Shown: piece by piece, positions 31,644-41,320 of the stretch
Position numbering within the stretch: the stretch's first letter is position 1
Layout: each line of letters opens with the position of its first letter
Assembly: GCF_026247885.1 (NCBI RefSeq)
Contig: NZ_CP110921.1
Span: 434,001 to 498,000 of the forward strand
Direction of reading: 5' to 3'
Origin: Methylococcus mesophilus
GTDB taxonomy: Bacteria > Pseudomonadota > Gammaproteobacteria > Methylococcales > Methylococcaceae
DNA length: 64,000 nucleotides
The notes under the pieces: model-generated
The model's input: the letters and a program-made list of their open reading frames with translations, nothing else
Told to the model about the DNA's origin: nothing
Databases searched by the model: none
Made by a program: the position numbers and the translations under genes

Positions 31644-32240
31644 TCAACCCCGTCTGCGAGCCGCCATCTCGACCGCCCGGCAGTCGTGCGCCACCCGGTC
31701 GAGAATGCCGTTCACGTAACGGTAGCTCTGGGCTGCGCCGAACTCCTTGGCCAGATTGATGGCCTCGTTCAGGATCACCCGGTATGGCGTCTCGGGGCGA
31801 CGTAGGAATTCGTAGCAGCCGATTCGCAGAATCGCCCGCTCCACCGGATCGACCTCATCGATGGGACGATCGAGATATTTCGCCAGCGCGGCATCCACCA
31901 AGGCCAGATTGCTCGCCACACCGTGCAGGAGCTCCTTGAAATAACCGACCTGGACATCGGGCACCTGGCATTTGCTGGCCCGCTGCTCCAGCGTGGCATC
32001 CTCTTCCTCGAATTCGTCCGCTCCCTCGGATCGGCCGAATTTTTCCAGCAGTTCCTCGAGCTGCTCCCTCTCAGGCGGACTCAGTTCGAAACCGTTGGCA
32101 TGGCGCCGGTACAACGACTTGGCAAGCTGCAGCTCCTCAACGAACTGGCGTTCGATTTCCGGAAGGCTTTCCCGCGCTAGCTGCCATTGGTAGACGGCTT
32201 GCACGGCGGCGCGGCGCGCCAGCGTCCGCGCCAGACTCAT
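31644..32240 (-). CDS. nusB: Transcription antitermination factor NusB
   Basis: NusB binds boxA RNA with NusE during rRNA antitermination. The product is 198 residues, longer than the usual 140-160. The N-terminus ([15 protein letters not shown]) and the C-terminal part ([38 protein letters not shown]) are typical. The extra length is an insert of roughly 35-40 acidic residues (about 60-95, [18 protein letters not shown]). It overlaps ribH by ATGA. Confidence 0.93.
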   Translation of the reverse strand: MSLARTLARRAAVQAVYQWQLARESLPEIERQFVEELQLAKSLYRRHANGFELSPPEREQLEELLEKFGRSEGADEFEEEDATLEQRASKCQVPDVQVGYFKELLHGVASNLALVDAALAKYLDRPIDEVDPVERAILRIGCYEFLRRPETPYRVILNEAINLAKEFGAAQSYRYVNGILDRVAHDCRAVEMAARRRG

Positions 32241-32716
32241 TCCGCCCCCAACTGCCGCAGCAGATTGACCATTTCGATCGCGGACAATGCCGCTTCCGCC
32301 CCCTTGTTGCCGGCCTTGGTTCCGGCCCGTTCCACCGCCTGCTCGATGGTGTCCACGGTGAGCACGCCGAAGGCGACCGGCAGACCGTGCTGTAGCGAAA
32401 CGCTCGCCAAACCTTTCACGCATTCGCCGGCGACGTAATCGAAATGAGGCGTCGCGCCCCGGATGACCGCTCCCAACGCGATGATCGCGTCAAAACGCCC
32501 GGAGCCGGCGATCTGCTTCACCGCCAGCGGCAGCTCGTACGCTCCCGGCGTCTTGGCAATGCAAATGTCGTCCCTGTTGGCCCCGTGGCGGACCAAGGTA
32601 TCGATCGCACCGCTGACCAGGTGGTCCACGATGAAACTGTTGAAGCGCGAAGCGGCGATGCAGACGCGCAGTCCTGCCGCGTTCATGCCGCCTTCGAAAG
32701 TCTTGATATGAGCCAT
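32237..32716 (-). CDS. ribH: 6,7-dimethyl-8-ribityllumazine synthase
   Basis: RibH condenses the RibB and RibD products to lumazine, the penultimate riboflavin step. 159 residues; typical motifs are [48 protein letters not shown] and [22 protein letters not shown]. The first, catalytic-site segments are intact. It sits between ribB and nusB with a four-base overlap to nusB. Confidence 0.97.
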   Translation of the reverse strand: MAHIKTFEGGMNAAGLRVCIAASRFNSFIVDHLVSGAIDTLVRHGANRDDICIAKTPGAYELPLAVKQIAGSGRFDAIIALGAVIRGATPHFDYVAGECVKGLASVSLQHGLPVAFGVLTVDTIEQAVERAGTKAGNKGAEAALSAIEMVNLLRQLGAE

Positions 32717-32728
32717 GTCGGTTCCCGA

Positions 32729-33844
32729 TCAGTCGGTTGTCACGTAATCCACGACTTCCAGCCCGTAGCCGGAAAGCCCCAAATATTTCTTGTGCGCGCC
32801 CAGAACCCGCAATTTATGCACACCCAGGTCGGCGAGAATTTGCGCTCCGGTTCCTGTCGTGCGCCAGTCCACGCCGGTGTCCTCACGCTGACCGATGTCC
32901 ACGCCGTGGTCCTCCATCTGGTAATGATGAACACGTTCGACCAGGCAACGGTCGTCTTCCTCGTTTCGGATCACGACCAGAACGCCCCGTCCCTCGTCTG
33001 CGATCCGTTTCATCGCCGCGCGCAACGATATGCCGATATCGCCCCGTCGCACGCCGAACAGGTCGGTCAGCAGGTTGCGGCCGTGAACCCGGACCAGCAC
33101 CGGCTCCTCGCCGGCAATGTCGCCTAGCGTAAGCGCGAGATGCAGCTTGTTGTCCAGACGATCCTGATAGGCGTGGAGACGGAAGCGGCCGTGTTCGGTC
33201 GGAAACTCGCATTCGCAGATGCGTTCCACCGTCTGTTCGTTTTGCATCCGGTAATGGATCAGGTCGGCGATGGTGCCGATCTTGAGACCGTGGACCGCCG
33301 CGAACTTTTCCAGGTCCGCACGCCGCGCCATCGACCCGTCTTCGTTGAGTATTTCCACGATGACCGCTGCCGGCACCAGTCCGGCCAAGCGTGCCAGATC
33401 GCAGCCCGCCTCGGTGTGGCCGGCACGGTTCAACACGCCGCCGGGCTGCGCCATGAGCGGAAAAATATGGCCCGGCTGAACCAGATCGTCGGGTTTGGCG
33501 TCCACGGCCACGGCGCACTGGATGGTGCGGGCGCGGTCGCTGGCCGAAATGCCCGTAGTGACGCCGGTCGCGGCTTCGATCGACACCGTGAAGTTGGTCG
33601 AGTGCGGCGTCCGGTTCTCGTTTACCATCAACGGCAGCCGCAACTGCTGGCAGCGCTCTCGGGTCAGCGTCAGGCAGATCAGGCCTCGGCCATAGCGCGC
33701 CATGAAATTGATGTCCTCCGGCCGCACGTGGCCGGCCGCCATGACGAGGTCGCCTTCGTTCTCCCGGTCCTCGTCGTCCATGATGACGACCATCCTGCCC
33801 TGGCGGATGTCTTCGATGATTTCTTCGATCGTGTTTAATGTCAT
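32729..33844 (-). CDS. ribB: 3,4-dihydroxy-2-butanone 4-phosphate synthase with a degenerate RibA-like C-terminal domain
   Basis: The N-terminal 200 residues are an intact DHBP synthase ([45 protein letters not shown]). The C-terminal part is RibA-like in fold ([11 protein letters not shown].., [11 protein letters not shown]) but lacks the three zinc cysteines: where RibA has VHSEC..CDC, this has [17 protein letters not shown]. The GTP-binding QEGRGIG is [11 protein letters not shown] cyclohydrolase II activity should therefore be absent and supplied elsewhere; only folE, cyclohydrolase I, is in this window. It overlaps ribE by ATGA. Confidence 0.93.
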   Translation of the reverse strand: MTLNTIEEIIEDIRQGRMVVIMDDEDRENEGDLVMAAGHVRPEDINFMARYGRGLICLTLTRERCQQLRLPLMVNENRTPHSTNFTVSIEAATGVTTGISASDRARTIQCAVAVDAKPDDLVQPGHIFPLMAQPGGVLNRAGHTEAGCDLARLAGLVPAAVIVEILNEDGSMARRADLEKFAAVHGLKIGTIADLIHYRMQNEQTVERICECEFPTEHGRFRLHAYQDRLDNKLHLALTLGDIAGEEPVLVRVHGRNLLTDLFGVRRGDIGISLRAAMKRIADEGRGVLVVIRNEEDDRCLVERVHHYQMEDHGVDIGQREDTGVDWRTTGTGAQILADLGVHKLRVLGAHKKYLGLSGYGLEVVDYVTTD

Positions 33845-34500
33845 TCTGCGATGAATCCGTGGCCGCGCAGCAATTCGCGCGTGAGTGAACCGGCGGGCCG
33901 TGCGGCGGCCTCGCCTTGAATCAGCCGTTCCAGATACCGCGCCAGCAGATCGACTTCGAGATTGACGCGCCGGCCGCCGTACGCTTCTGCCAGCGTCGTT
34001 TCCGCCAAGGTGTGGGGAACGACGTTGAGGTCGAAGGCACAGCCATCGACGCGATTGACCGTCAGGCTGATGCCGTCGATGCAGATCGAGCCCTTTTCGG
34101 CGATGTACTTAGCCAGGTTCGCAGGCGCATCGATGCGGAACCTGACCGACCGTCCATCCTGGACTCGTGAACTGACGACGCCGACGCCGTCGACATGGCC
34201 GCTGACGATATGTCCACCCAGGCGGGTGCTCGGAGTCAGCGCCAGCTCCAGGTTGAGCGCCGCCCCGGCCCCGAGCTCTCCCAGCGTAGTACGGGACAGG
34301 GTCTCGCGGGAAACGTCGGCGCTGAAACTGCCTGCGCCGAACTCGACCGCCGTCAGGCACACACCGTTGACCGCAATGCTGTCGCCGAGCCTCAACTCGC
34401 CCATGGGCAACTTGCCGGCGGCGATAGTCAGACGGCAGTCGCCGCCCCGGGACTCCTTGCGCTGTAGCTGCCCTATGGCCTGTATTATGCCTGTAAACAT
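33841..34500 (-). CDS. ribE: Riboflavin synthase
   Basis: Catalyses lumazine dismutation to riboflavin. 219 residues with the two-barrel repeat: [10 protein letters not shown] start, [14 protein letters not shown] in the first barrel and [13 protein letters not shown] in the second, plus the [14 protein letters not shown] strand. It is between ribD (four-base gap) and ribB (four-base overlap). Confidence 0.97.
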   Translation of the reverse strand: MFTGIIQAIGQLQRKESRGGDCRLTIAAGKLPMGELRLGDSIAVNGVCLTAVEFGAGSFSADVSRETLSRTTLGELGAGAALNLELALTPSTRLGGHIVSGHVDGVGVVSSRVQDGRSVRFRIDAPANLAKYIAEKGSICIDGISLTVNRVDGCAFDLNVVPHTLAETTLAEAYGGRRVNLEVDLLARYLERLIQGEAAARPAGSLTRELLRGHGFIAE

Positions 34501-34504
34501 GGCT

Positions 34505-35683
34505 TCAAAGTTCTCCGGGACCGGTCGGCCGTAGGATCAGCCGCATGTCCCTGCCAACCCGCCGTGCGCCGACGATCGCCAGTTCCGGACGGTCCGCCAT
34601 CCCGGCCAAGCCGGGCAGGCGGAACAGTCCGCGCGCCTCGTCCCCCAGAACACAGGGCGCGAGGTAGACGACCCACTCGTCCACCACGCCGGCCGTCAAC
34701 AGCGCACCGTTCAGGGTCGCACCGGCCTCGAACAGCACTTCGTTGAATTCCATCTGTCCCAGCATTCGCACGACGGATGACAGTTCCGGCCTCCCCCAAG
34801 CATCGGGCTCCACTTCCACCACTTCCACGCCGGCATCGACCAGTGATCGCCGCGCCAGAGAACCTGTCGCCGTGGTCAACACCAGCGTACGGCCGGCGTG
34901 CCGGAAGACCCGTGCCTCCGCCGGCGATCGCAGACGGCTGTCCAGGATCACTCTGGCCGGCTGTTCCAGCTCAACAGGTTCGCTCAGCCGGGCGGTGAGC
35001 AAGGGATCGTCGGCACGCAGAGTGCCGACACCGGTCACGATGGCGGAACTGCGCGCCCTCAGGCGATGGACGTCGCGCCGCGCCGCTTCGCTGGTGATCC
35101 ATTTGCTTTCGCCGGATCCCAGGGCGGTGCGCCCGTCGAGGCTCATAGCCAGCTTGCTCCGGACGAAAGGCAAGCCTGAACGCATCCGCTTGACGAAGCC
35201 TGGATTCAAGCGCTCCGCTTCCTGCAATAGCAAGCCGCAGGACACTTCCACACCCGCCCGTCGCAGCCGTTCAAGACCCTGTCCCGCCACCCGTGGATTG
35301 GGATCCTCCATCGCCGCCACCACACGGCGAACCCCTGCCTCGATCAGGGCGTCGGCGCAGGGCGGCGTCCGGCCGTGATGCGAACAGGGCTCCAGCGTCA
35401 CATAGACCGTCGCATCCCTTGCCCGCTCCCCGGCATCCCGCAGCGCAACGACCTCGGCGTGGGGGCCGCCGGCCCGCTGGTGCCAGCCTTCGCCGATCAC
35501 TTCATCCCCCCGCGCCAGGACGCAGCCCACCCGAGGGTTGGGGTCGGTCGTATACAAACCCTTTTCGGCGAGGCGCAAGGCGCGCGCCATGAAGCGGTGA
35601 TCCTCGGGGGACCAGCCAGCGGCATCGGGCAAGAGGGTCATCGAGACCGGCGGGGAACGCCGGTTTTCAGGCATCGAACGCAT
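34505..35683 (-). CDS. ribD: Bifunctional diaminohydroxyphosphoribosylaminopyrimidine deaminase/reductase RibD
   Basis: RibD carries out the deaminase and reductase steps of riboflavin synthesis. The zinc deaminase domain (about 25-165) has HAEVVAL and [15 protein letters not shown]; the reductase domain (about 170-385) has [21 protein letters not shown] and [11 protein letters not shown]. From the ATG at 35683 the protein has 392 residues; starts at 35674 and 35641 are also possible, none with a strong ribosome-binding site. It overlaps the nrdR end. Confidence 0.95.
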   Translation of the reverse strand: MRSMPENRRSPPVSMTLLPDAAGWSPEDHRFMARALRLAEKGLYTTDPNPRVGCVLARGDEVIGEGWHQRAGGPHAEVVALRDAGERARDATVYVTLEPCSHHGRTPPCADALIEAGVRRVVAAMEDPNPRVAGQGLERLRRAGVEVSCGLLLQEAERLNPGFVKRMRSGLPFVRSKLAMSLDGRTALGSGESKWITSEAARRDVHRLRARSSAIVTGVGTLRADDPLLTARLSEPVELEQPARVILDSRLRSPAEARVFRHAGRTLVLTTATGSLARRSLVDAGVEVVEVEPDAWGRPELSSVVRMLGQMEFNEVLFEAGATLNGALLTAGVVDEWVVYLAPCVLGDEARGLFRLPGLAGMADRPELAIVGARRVGRDMRLILRPTGPGEL

Positions 35684-36164
35684 CGGCCTGTCTGCGGGCG
35701 ATCTCGGAGTCCGGTTCGTTCTCCAGACGGTCGATCACTTCACGGAACTGGTTGACGTCCTCGAACCGGCGATAGACCGAGGCGAAGCGGACATAGGCCA
35801 CGTCATCGAGCTGGCTCAGTTCGTTCATCACGAACTCACCGACCAGGCGCGACTGCACCTCACGCTCACCGGTCGCCAGCAGGCGCTTCTTGATGCGGGT
35901 GATCGCGGCCTCCACCCGATCGCTGGGTACGGGGCGTTTCTCCAGGGCGCGCAGCATGCCGGCCCGCAGCTTCTCCTCCCGGAACGGCTGCCGGCTGCCG
36001 TCCGACTTCACCACCCTGGGCATGTTGAGTTCCGCCGCTTCGTAAGTAGTGAAGCGCTCCTTGCACTCGCCGCACTCGCGGCGGCGGCGTACCTGGTCTC
36101 CCTCCTGGGACAGCCGGGAATCCACTACTCGCGTATCTTGAGCACCGCAGAAAGGACACCGCAC
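35667..36164 (-). CDS. nrdR: Transcriptional repressor NrdR
   Basis: NrdR represses ribonucleotide reductase genes in response to ATP/dATP. 165 residues: an N-terminal zinc ribbon with CPFCG and CGEC and an ATP-cone domain ([24 protein letters not shown]). Location between glyA and ribD is common in proteobacteria. The dATP-cone predicts nucleotide-dependent DNA binding to NrdR boxes elsewhere. Confidence 0.97.
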   Translation of the reverse strand: MRCPFCGAQDTRVVDSRLSQEGDQVRRRRECGECKERFTTYEAAELNMPRVVKSDGSRQPFREEKLRAGMLRALEKRPVPSDRVEAAITRIKKRLLATGEREVQSRLVGEFVMNELSQLDDVAYVRFASVYRRFEDVNQFREVIDRLENEPDSEIARRQADAFDA

Positions 36165-36217
36165 GGGCGAGCTTCACCCCTCACAAACCGCGCGGCTCCG
36201 GTGAGCGGCCCGCACTT

Positions 36218-37474
36218 TCAGTTGGCATAGACCGGGAAACGCCGGCACAGATGGGTTACCTCTTCGCGCACTTGGCCGATGACCGTTTCGTCCCCCGGAT
36301 TGTCCATGACGTCGCACATCCAGCCCGCCAGCAAACGGCATTCCTCGATCCCGAATCCGCGCGTCGTCACCGCGGGCGTCCCCACCCGGATCCCGCTGGT
36401 CACGAAGGGAGACTGCGGATCGTTCGGCACCGCATTCTTGTTGACGGTGATATGCGCCCTGCCCAACACCTCTTCGGCCAGCTTGCCGGTCAGGCCTTTT
36501 TCGATCAGATCGACCAGGAACAGATGATTTCGTGTGCCGCCGGACACGATGCGATAGCCCCGTTCGATGAAGGTCTTTGCCATGGCGTCGGCATTGTCCA
36601 TCACCGCAGCCTGGTAGTGCTTGAAATCGGGCTGCAAGGCCTCTTTCAACGCTATGGCCTTCGCCGCAATGACGTGCATCAGAGGGCCGCCCTGAATGCC
36701 GGGGAAAACCAGCGAGTTGAGTTTTTTTTCGACGTCGGGATTGGCCTTGGCCAGGATCAGGCCGCCACGCGGACCGCGGAGCGTCTTATGAGTGGTGGTC
36801 GTCGTCACGTCGGCGATCTGCACCGGGCTGGGATACAGGCCGGCCGCGATCAACCCGGCGACGTGGGCCATGTCGACCATGAGCCAGGCGCCGACCGAAT
36901 CGGCAATCGCCCGGAAACGCTGCCAATCGACTACCTGGGAATAGGCGGAAAAACCGGCCACGACCATCTTCGGGCGGTGCTCCCGGGCCAGTTCTTCGAC
37001 CTGGCCGTAATCGATTTCACCGGTTTCCGGGTTGAGCCCGTACTGAACAGCATTGTAAATCTTGCCTGAAAAATTGACCTTGGCGCCGTGAGTAAGATGC
37101 CCGCCGTGCGCCAGGCTCATGCCCAGCACCGTATCGCCGGGATTCAGCAAGGCCATGTAGACGGCCGCATTGGCCTGCGAACCGGAGTGCGGCTGGACAT
37201 TGGCGTAATCGGCTCCGAACAGTTGTTTGGCGCGATCGATGGCCAGGGTCTCCACCACGTCGACGTACTCACAGCCACCGTAATAGCGCTTGCCGGGGTA
37301 GCCTTCCGCGTATTTGTTGGTCAGCACGGTTCCCTGGGCCTGCATCACCCGGGGACTGGCATAGTTCTCCGAAGCGATCAGCTCGATGTGGTCCTCCTGC
37401 CTTCGCTCCTCGTCCTGGATTGCAACCCAGAGTTCGTCGTCGAATCCGGCAATCTCCATACCCTTGCTGAACAT
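36218..37474 (-). CDS. glyA: Serine hydroxymethyltransferase
   Basis: GlyA interconverts serine and glycine with tetrahydrofolate and feeds C1 units; in serine-cycle or mixed methylotrophs it is central. 418 residues. PLP-lysine motif [14 protein letters not shown] (Lys in HK), N-terminal [14 protein letters not shown], and [16 protein letters not shown]. First gene of the glyA-nrdR-rib operon. A promoter and a terminator-like hairpin sit directly upstream. Confidence 0.97.
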   Translation of the reverse strand: MFSKGMEIAGFDDELWVAIQDEERRQEDHIELIASENYASPRVMQAQGTVLTNKYAEGYPGKRYYGGCEYVDVVETLAIDRAKQLFGADYANVQPHSGSQANAAVYMALLNPGDTVLGMSLAHGGHLTHGAKVNFSGKIYNAVQYGLNPETGEIDYGQVEELAREHRPKMVVAGFSAYSQVVDWQRFRAIADSVGAWLMVDMAHVAGLIAAGLYPSPVQIADVTTTTTHKTLRGPRGGLILAKANPDVEKKLNSLVFPGIQGGPLMHVIAAKAIALKEALQPDFKHYQAAVMDNADAMAKTFIERGYRIVSGGTRNHLFLVDLIEKGLTGKLAEEVLGRAHITVNKNAVPNDPQSPFVTSGIRVGTPAVTTRGFGIEECRLLAGWMCDVMDNPGDETVIGQVREEVTHLCRRFPVYAN

Positions 37475-37503
37475 TGGGAACCTAAACCTCTTCCGTCGGA
37501 GTG

Positions 37504-37525
37504 AAAAAACGCGCCGTGGCGGCGC
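37504..37525 (-). terminator. Terminator-like hairpin in the glyA leader
   Basis: On the minus strand GCGCCG-CCA-CGGCGC is followed by GTTTTTT, ending 29 bases before the glyA ATG. A promoter TTGGAA-18-TAAACT lies at 37541-37570, upstream of the hairpin. It may end the chemoreceptor transcript or attenuate glyA. Confidence 0.7.
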
Positions 37526-37540
37526 AAGATCGAACGCGGA

Positions 37541-37570
37541 AGTTTACACTGATTGATCGCTGCCTTCCAA
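37541..37570 (-). promoter_or_regulatory. Possible glyA promoter
   Basis: Reading the minus strand, TTGGAA (37570-37565), an 18-base spacer and TAAACT (37546-37541) give a start point near 37534. The hairpin at 37511-37525 would then be at the very 5' end of the glyA mRNA. Confidence 0.4.
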
Positions 37571-37614
37571 ACGCCGTCCAGGGGAGCGGTCCGGAATCCG
37601 CGCGCCCAAGCGCA

Positions 37615-39639
37615 TCACGATAAACGGAAAATGGCGATTTCCTTGCGCAGCTCGGCGATCGCTGTTTCCAGCCGCTGCGAGGCCCGGTTGGTTTCCTCCA
37701 ATGCCTGCGCGGACTGCATAGCGCTCTCCGACAGGGCCACCATGGCGTCGCGAATCTGGAGCGCGCCGGCTGACTGCGAGCGCATACCTTCGTGCACGGC
37801 GTCGAATCGCGGAGTCAGCTCGCCCACCTGTTCGATGATCCGCGAAAACTGCTGGCTGATCCGGCTTGTCTCGTCGACCCCTCGCCGGACCTGCTCGGAA
37901 AATTTGTCCATTTCCATGACCCCGACCGATACCGCGGCATGCATCTCCCGCACGACGGTTTCGATGTCCAGCGTAGCCACGGCGGTCTGGTCCGCGAGGC
38001 GGCGGATCTCGCGGGCGACGACGGCGAATCCCAAGCCGAACTCTCCGGCTTTCTCGGCTTCGATCGAGGCGTTGAGCGACAGCAGATTGGTTTGTTCGGC
38101 CACCCGCTTGATGGTGGTAGTCATCGTGGAAATGTCGCTGGCCCGCGCACTGATGGCATTGAGCTTGTCGGCGATGGAGCCGGTAGACTCGGCCAGGGTG
38201 CGCATCACCTGCTCCATGTCCGCCAGTTCGTTACGCCCGGCATTTGCCATCTCGGCCGTGCTCCCGGCCATACGGGTCACATCCGACATCGTGCGCAACA
38301 ACTCTTCCGAAGTCGCCGAAATTTCCCGCGAAGCCGCGGCGATCTGATTCGTAGTCGCACCGAAGGCTGAAATGTCCTCTTCCTGGGCCCGGTTCATCGC
38401 CGTCAGCGTGTTGGAGGTCGAGACCAGCTCGATGATCGACTTCTGTACCTGTCCGACCAGTGAATTGAGATAGGTCGTCATACGCCCCAAGGCCCGGAGC
38501 AGTTTGCCGGTTTCGTCGTTCCGGGCACTGTCGAGATTCGCCGTCAGGTCGCCGGCGGCGACCGTCTCTGCCGCGGCGATAGCTTCGCCGACCGGGCGGG
38601 AGATGGTGCGGGAGACCAGGGAAGCCGCCAGGGCGGTGGGAATCAGCAGCAACGCCAGCAGCCCGCCGTTGACCAGACGCTGCGTGTCCACCAGGGCCAG
38701 CGCCTCGTCCACGTCCATCTGTACCGAGAGGCCCCACCGGAAGGACGGTAGATAGGTCCAGCTCGCCAGCACCGGCTCCGTGAATATTCCGGGAATCTCA
38801 CCGAAGTCGCGGTTTCCGAGGACGGCTTTCTGGATGCCCTGACCTTGGCGGTCCCCCATCTGAATACGGAGCTTCTGCGCCGCCTCGGGCTGGTTTCTCA
38901 ACGGCGAAATGATGCGGATCTCGTTGTGGTCGAGGAGGCCGACGACTGTCTGTCCGGTGTCCCCCAGCCCGCTGTAATCAAGGAACGGCGCGAATACCTC
39001 GTCCGTATCCAACTGCAATGCGACGATGGCGACGAGTTCTCCCCCGCTGTCGAACAACGGTGTCACGACGTATCCCACCGGCTTGTCGCCGCCCGGATAG
39101 GCACCGAAATCGGAGATTTCGGCATCGAGCAGCGTAGTGGCGTGCTGTACCGCTTTGGCAAGCGGCGATTCTTTCAGTTGGCCTTCAAAGACGTTGTTCC
39201 CGATCTGCTGGACCGGATGCGACTGGTACAGAACCTCCCCTCGGGGATCGAAGGCGATCAGATTTTTGAAAGCCAGGTTTTCGATCATGAAATCCAGCAC
39301 GGGGCGCGCATCGAGATCGAATGCCTGCTGCTCCCTGGCGTAGCGTCCCGGTTCACGCCGGTACTTCTGTAAAGCGTTCATCGACGCAACCAGATAATGG
39401 TCGTTGCGCAGGACTACCGCCGCCCTGATCCGCTCATAGGCATAGGTTTCGACGTCCTCGGCCTTAGACAGGGCGATGAACATCAGCTCGCCCTGGACGC
39501 GGTCGCGCAGCGCCTCCGCGGAAAGATAATTGGTGACCAGGGTCAGCGCGATGGCCGGAACCGTCGCCAGGATCAGAAACCAGCGGAGTATGCGTCCCGC
39601 GATGGTGCCTTGTTCGAGCCAGGAAGCCGAGATTTTCAC
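37615..39639 (-). CDS. Methyl-accepting chemotaxis protein with a dCache-like sensor (WspA-type tip)
   Basis: A 674-residue membrane receptor. One helix near residue 25, a long periplasmic sensor to about 320, a second helix (GGLLALLLIPTALAASLV), HAMP, and a signalling domain with [18 protein letters not shown] and [16 protein letters not shown]. The tip matches WspA-like receptors rather than the classic TNLLALNAAIEA form. Its start overlaps the stop of the UrtA-like binding-protein gene by ATGA, so the binding protein probably hands its ligand to this receptor. Confidence 0.92.
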   Translation of the reverse strand: MKISASWLEQGTIAGRILRWFLILATVPAIALTLVTNYLSAEALRDRVQGELMFIALSKAEDVETYAYERIRAAVVLRNDHYLVASMNALQKYRREPGRYAREQQAFDLDARPVLDFMIENLAFKNLIAFDPRGEVLYQSHPVQQIGNNVFEGQLKESPLAKAVQHATTLLDAEISDFGAYPGGDKPVGYVVTPLFDSGGELVAIVALQLDTDEVFAPFLDYSGLGDTGQTVVGLLDHNEIRIISPLRNQPEAAQKLRIQMGDRQGQGIQKAVLGNRDFGEIPGIFTEPVLASWTYLPSFRWGLSVQMDVDEALALVDTQRLVNGGLLALLLIPTALAASLVSRTISRPVGEAIAAAETVAAGDLTANLDSARNDETGKLLRALGRMTTYLNSLVGQVQKSIIELVSTSNTLTAMNRAQEEDISAFGATTNQIAAASREISATSEELLRTMSDVTRMAGSTAEMANAGRNELADMEQVMRTLAESTGSIADKLNAISARASDISTMTTTIKRVAEQTNLLSLNASIEAEKAGEFGLGFAVVAREIRRLADQTAVATLDIETVVREMHAAVSVGVMEMDKFSEQVRRGVDETSRISQQFSRIIEQVGELTPRFDAVHEGMRSQSAGALQIRDAMVALSESAMQSAQALEETNRASQRLETAIAELRKEIAIFRLS

Positions 39640-40922
39640 TGCCGCTTGTCCTTTCTTTCGACGGTCGCGACGGGCGGCACGGGATTTGCCCAGTTATGGT
39701 TCCAGCCGATGTAAAGTTCATTCAGGAAGCTCTCCCATTCGCCTCTGCTGCGGGTCCTGGGATATGGCACGGGCCTGATCGGATGATCCGTCGACCAGAC
39801 GATTTCGACCTGGCCATTGTCGAGGATGCGCCCCATGTTGAACGACCGCCAGGTATGGCGCGTAGCGGGATCGATCGTCACCACGCCCTCGGGAGCGTCG
39901 ATGCTCTGGCCGAGCATGTACTCGTTGACCAGACCGGCCTCGGGCGATCCCGCTTCGCGCACCGCCTCGGCCCAAAGCAGGATGCTGAAATATGCCGTCT
40001 CCGGGAAATCCGCGGTCACCCGGTCCTGGCCGTAACGCTCCCGGAACCGCCTGACGAAGGAGGTGTTTTCCTCGCGGGCGACCGCCTGAAAATAGCCCCA
40101 CGCGGAGTAATGCCCGGCGGCGTCCCGCGGCGGAATATCGCGGAGCTCTTCTTCCCCAACCGAAAGCGAAACCACGGGAACGTCTTTCGCCTGGATGCCG
40201 GATTCCCGCAGCACACGATAGAAAGCCAAATTCGATTCTCCCGCGATCGTGCTGATGACGACGTTCGGACGTAGGGTGGCGATTTTCTCGACCACGTTGC
40301 CGACGTCGCTGCTGCCGAAGAAAACGTATTCCTCGCCCACGATTTCGCCGTCGAGCCCCTTGATCCAATCCCGCAGAACGGCATTGACGCTGTGCGGCCA
40401 GACGTAATCCGACCCCACCAGAAAAACGCGCCTGCCCAGTTTGTCCAGGCTCCATTTCAAGGCGGGGACGATCTGCTGGTTCGGCGCCAGACCCGTATAG
40501 ATGATGTTCTTGGAAATCTCCAGGCCTTCATAGGCCATGGGATAGATTAGGAGATGATTGTATTTTTCCACCACCGGCTTGACGTTTTTCCGGCAGGCCG
40601 AGGTCCAGCAGCCGATAATCGCACTGACTTTTTCTTCGGTGATCAGTCTGCCCGCCTGCCTGGCGAAAGTTCCCCAGTCCGATGCGCCGTCGGCCACCAC
40701 CGCTTCGACGCGGCGCTCCAGCAGTCCGCCCGCGGCATTGATCTCGTCGATGGCCATGAGTTCCGCATCCACGGCCGATTTCTCGCTGATGGCCATGGCG
40801 CCGGTCAGCGAATGCAATATGCCGATCCTGATCGGCGGCCGGGCGTGCTCCCAAAAGGCCCATGCTCCGGCTACGGCGGCCAGGACCGCGAGCACCGCGC
40901 CCGAAACGACCAGTTTCTTCAT
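39636..40922 (-). CDS. UrtA/AmiC-like periplasmic ligand-binding protein
   Basis: A 428-residue type I periplasmic-binding-fold protein with an N-terminal hydrophobic anchor or signal (VVSGAVLAVLAAVAGAWAFW). Motifs of the urea/short-chain amide group are seen: GILHSLTGAMAISEKSAVDA, CWTSACRKNVKPVVEK and a LLIYPMAYEG segment. No ABC permease genes are near. Coupled by ATGA to the chemoreceptor and following a STAS gene, it is probably a sensor subunit, ligand unknown. Confidence 0.9.
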   Translation of the reverse strand: MKKLVVSGAVLAVLAAVAGAWAFWEHARPPIRIGILHSLTGAMAISEKSAVDAELMAIDEINAAGGLLERRVEAVVADGASDWGTFARQAGRLITEEKVSAIIGCWTSACRKNVKPVVEKYNHLLIYPMAYEGLEISKNIIYTGLAPNQQIVPALKWSLDKLGRRVFLVGSDYVWPHSVNAVLRDWIKGLDGEIVGEEYVFFGSSDVGNVVEKIATLRPNVVISTIAGESNLAFYRVLRESGIQAKDVPVVSLSVGEEELRDIPPRDAAGHYSAWGYFQAVAREENTSFVRRFRERYGQDRVTADFPETAYFSILLWAEAVREAGSPEAGLVNEYMLGQSIDAPEGVVTIDPATRHTWRSFNMGRILDNGQVEIVWSTDHPIRPVPYPRTRSRGEWESFLNELYIGWNHNWANPVPPVATVERKDKRQ

Positions 40923-40958
40923 GACAAATCCCAGTATGGCCGCGCGGGCATTTTTCGT

Positions 40959-41285
40959 TCAGGTCACATGTTCCAGCGACGGATAGATCGAAAACAGCCG
41001 GCTGAATCCGCTGATCTCGAAAACGTCGTTCACCGCCGGCGTGAGCGCGCACAGCTTTACCGAGCCTTCCGCCTCCTTGAGCTTCTTGGCGATCAGCAGA
41101 AAGACCCGTAAGCCGGCGCTGCTGATGTAGCTGATGGACGAAAGATCCATCACCAGATTTCGGGTTCCCGCCTCCAGCCAGGCCTGCGCCTGCTCCTCGA
41201 AGGCGCGGGACGCGGCGGCGTCGATGCGGCCGCTCAGATGCGCGACCAACACCTCGCCCCGGGTTTCACAAGTGATATCAAGCAT
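40959..41285 (-). CDS. STAS-domain anti-sigma factor antagonist-like protein
   Basis: A 108-residue SpoIIAA/RsbV-like protein. The conserved phosphorylation region reads LVMDLSSISYISSAGLRVFL, with the target Ser in SSAG. Partner-switch logic would let an RsbW-like kinase phosphorylate it; such a kinase is encoded divergently at 43897. It lies between the permease and the binding-protein gene on the same strand. Confidence 0.92.
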   Translation of the reverse strand: MLDITCETRGEVLVAHLSGRIDAAASRAFEEQAQAWLEAGTRNLVMDLSSISYISSAGLRVFLLIAKKLKEAEGSVKLCALTPAVNDVFEISGFSRLFSIYPSLEHVT

Positions 41286-41320
41286 CGGTTTGCTCCAGGC
41301 AACAAATTGAAATGCAGGAA

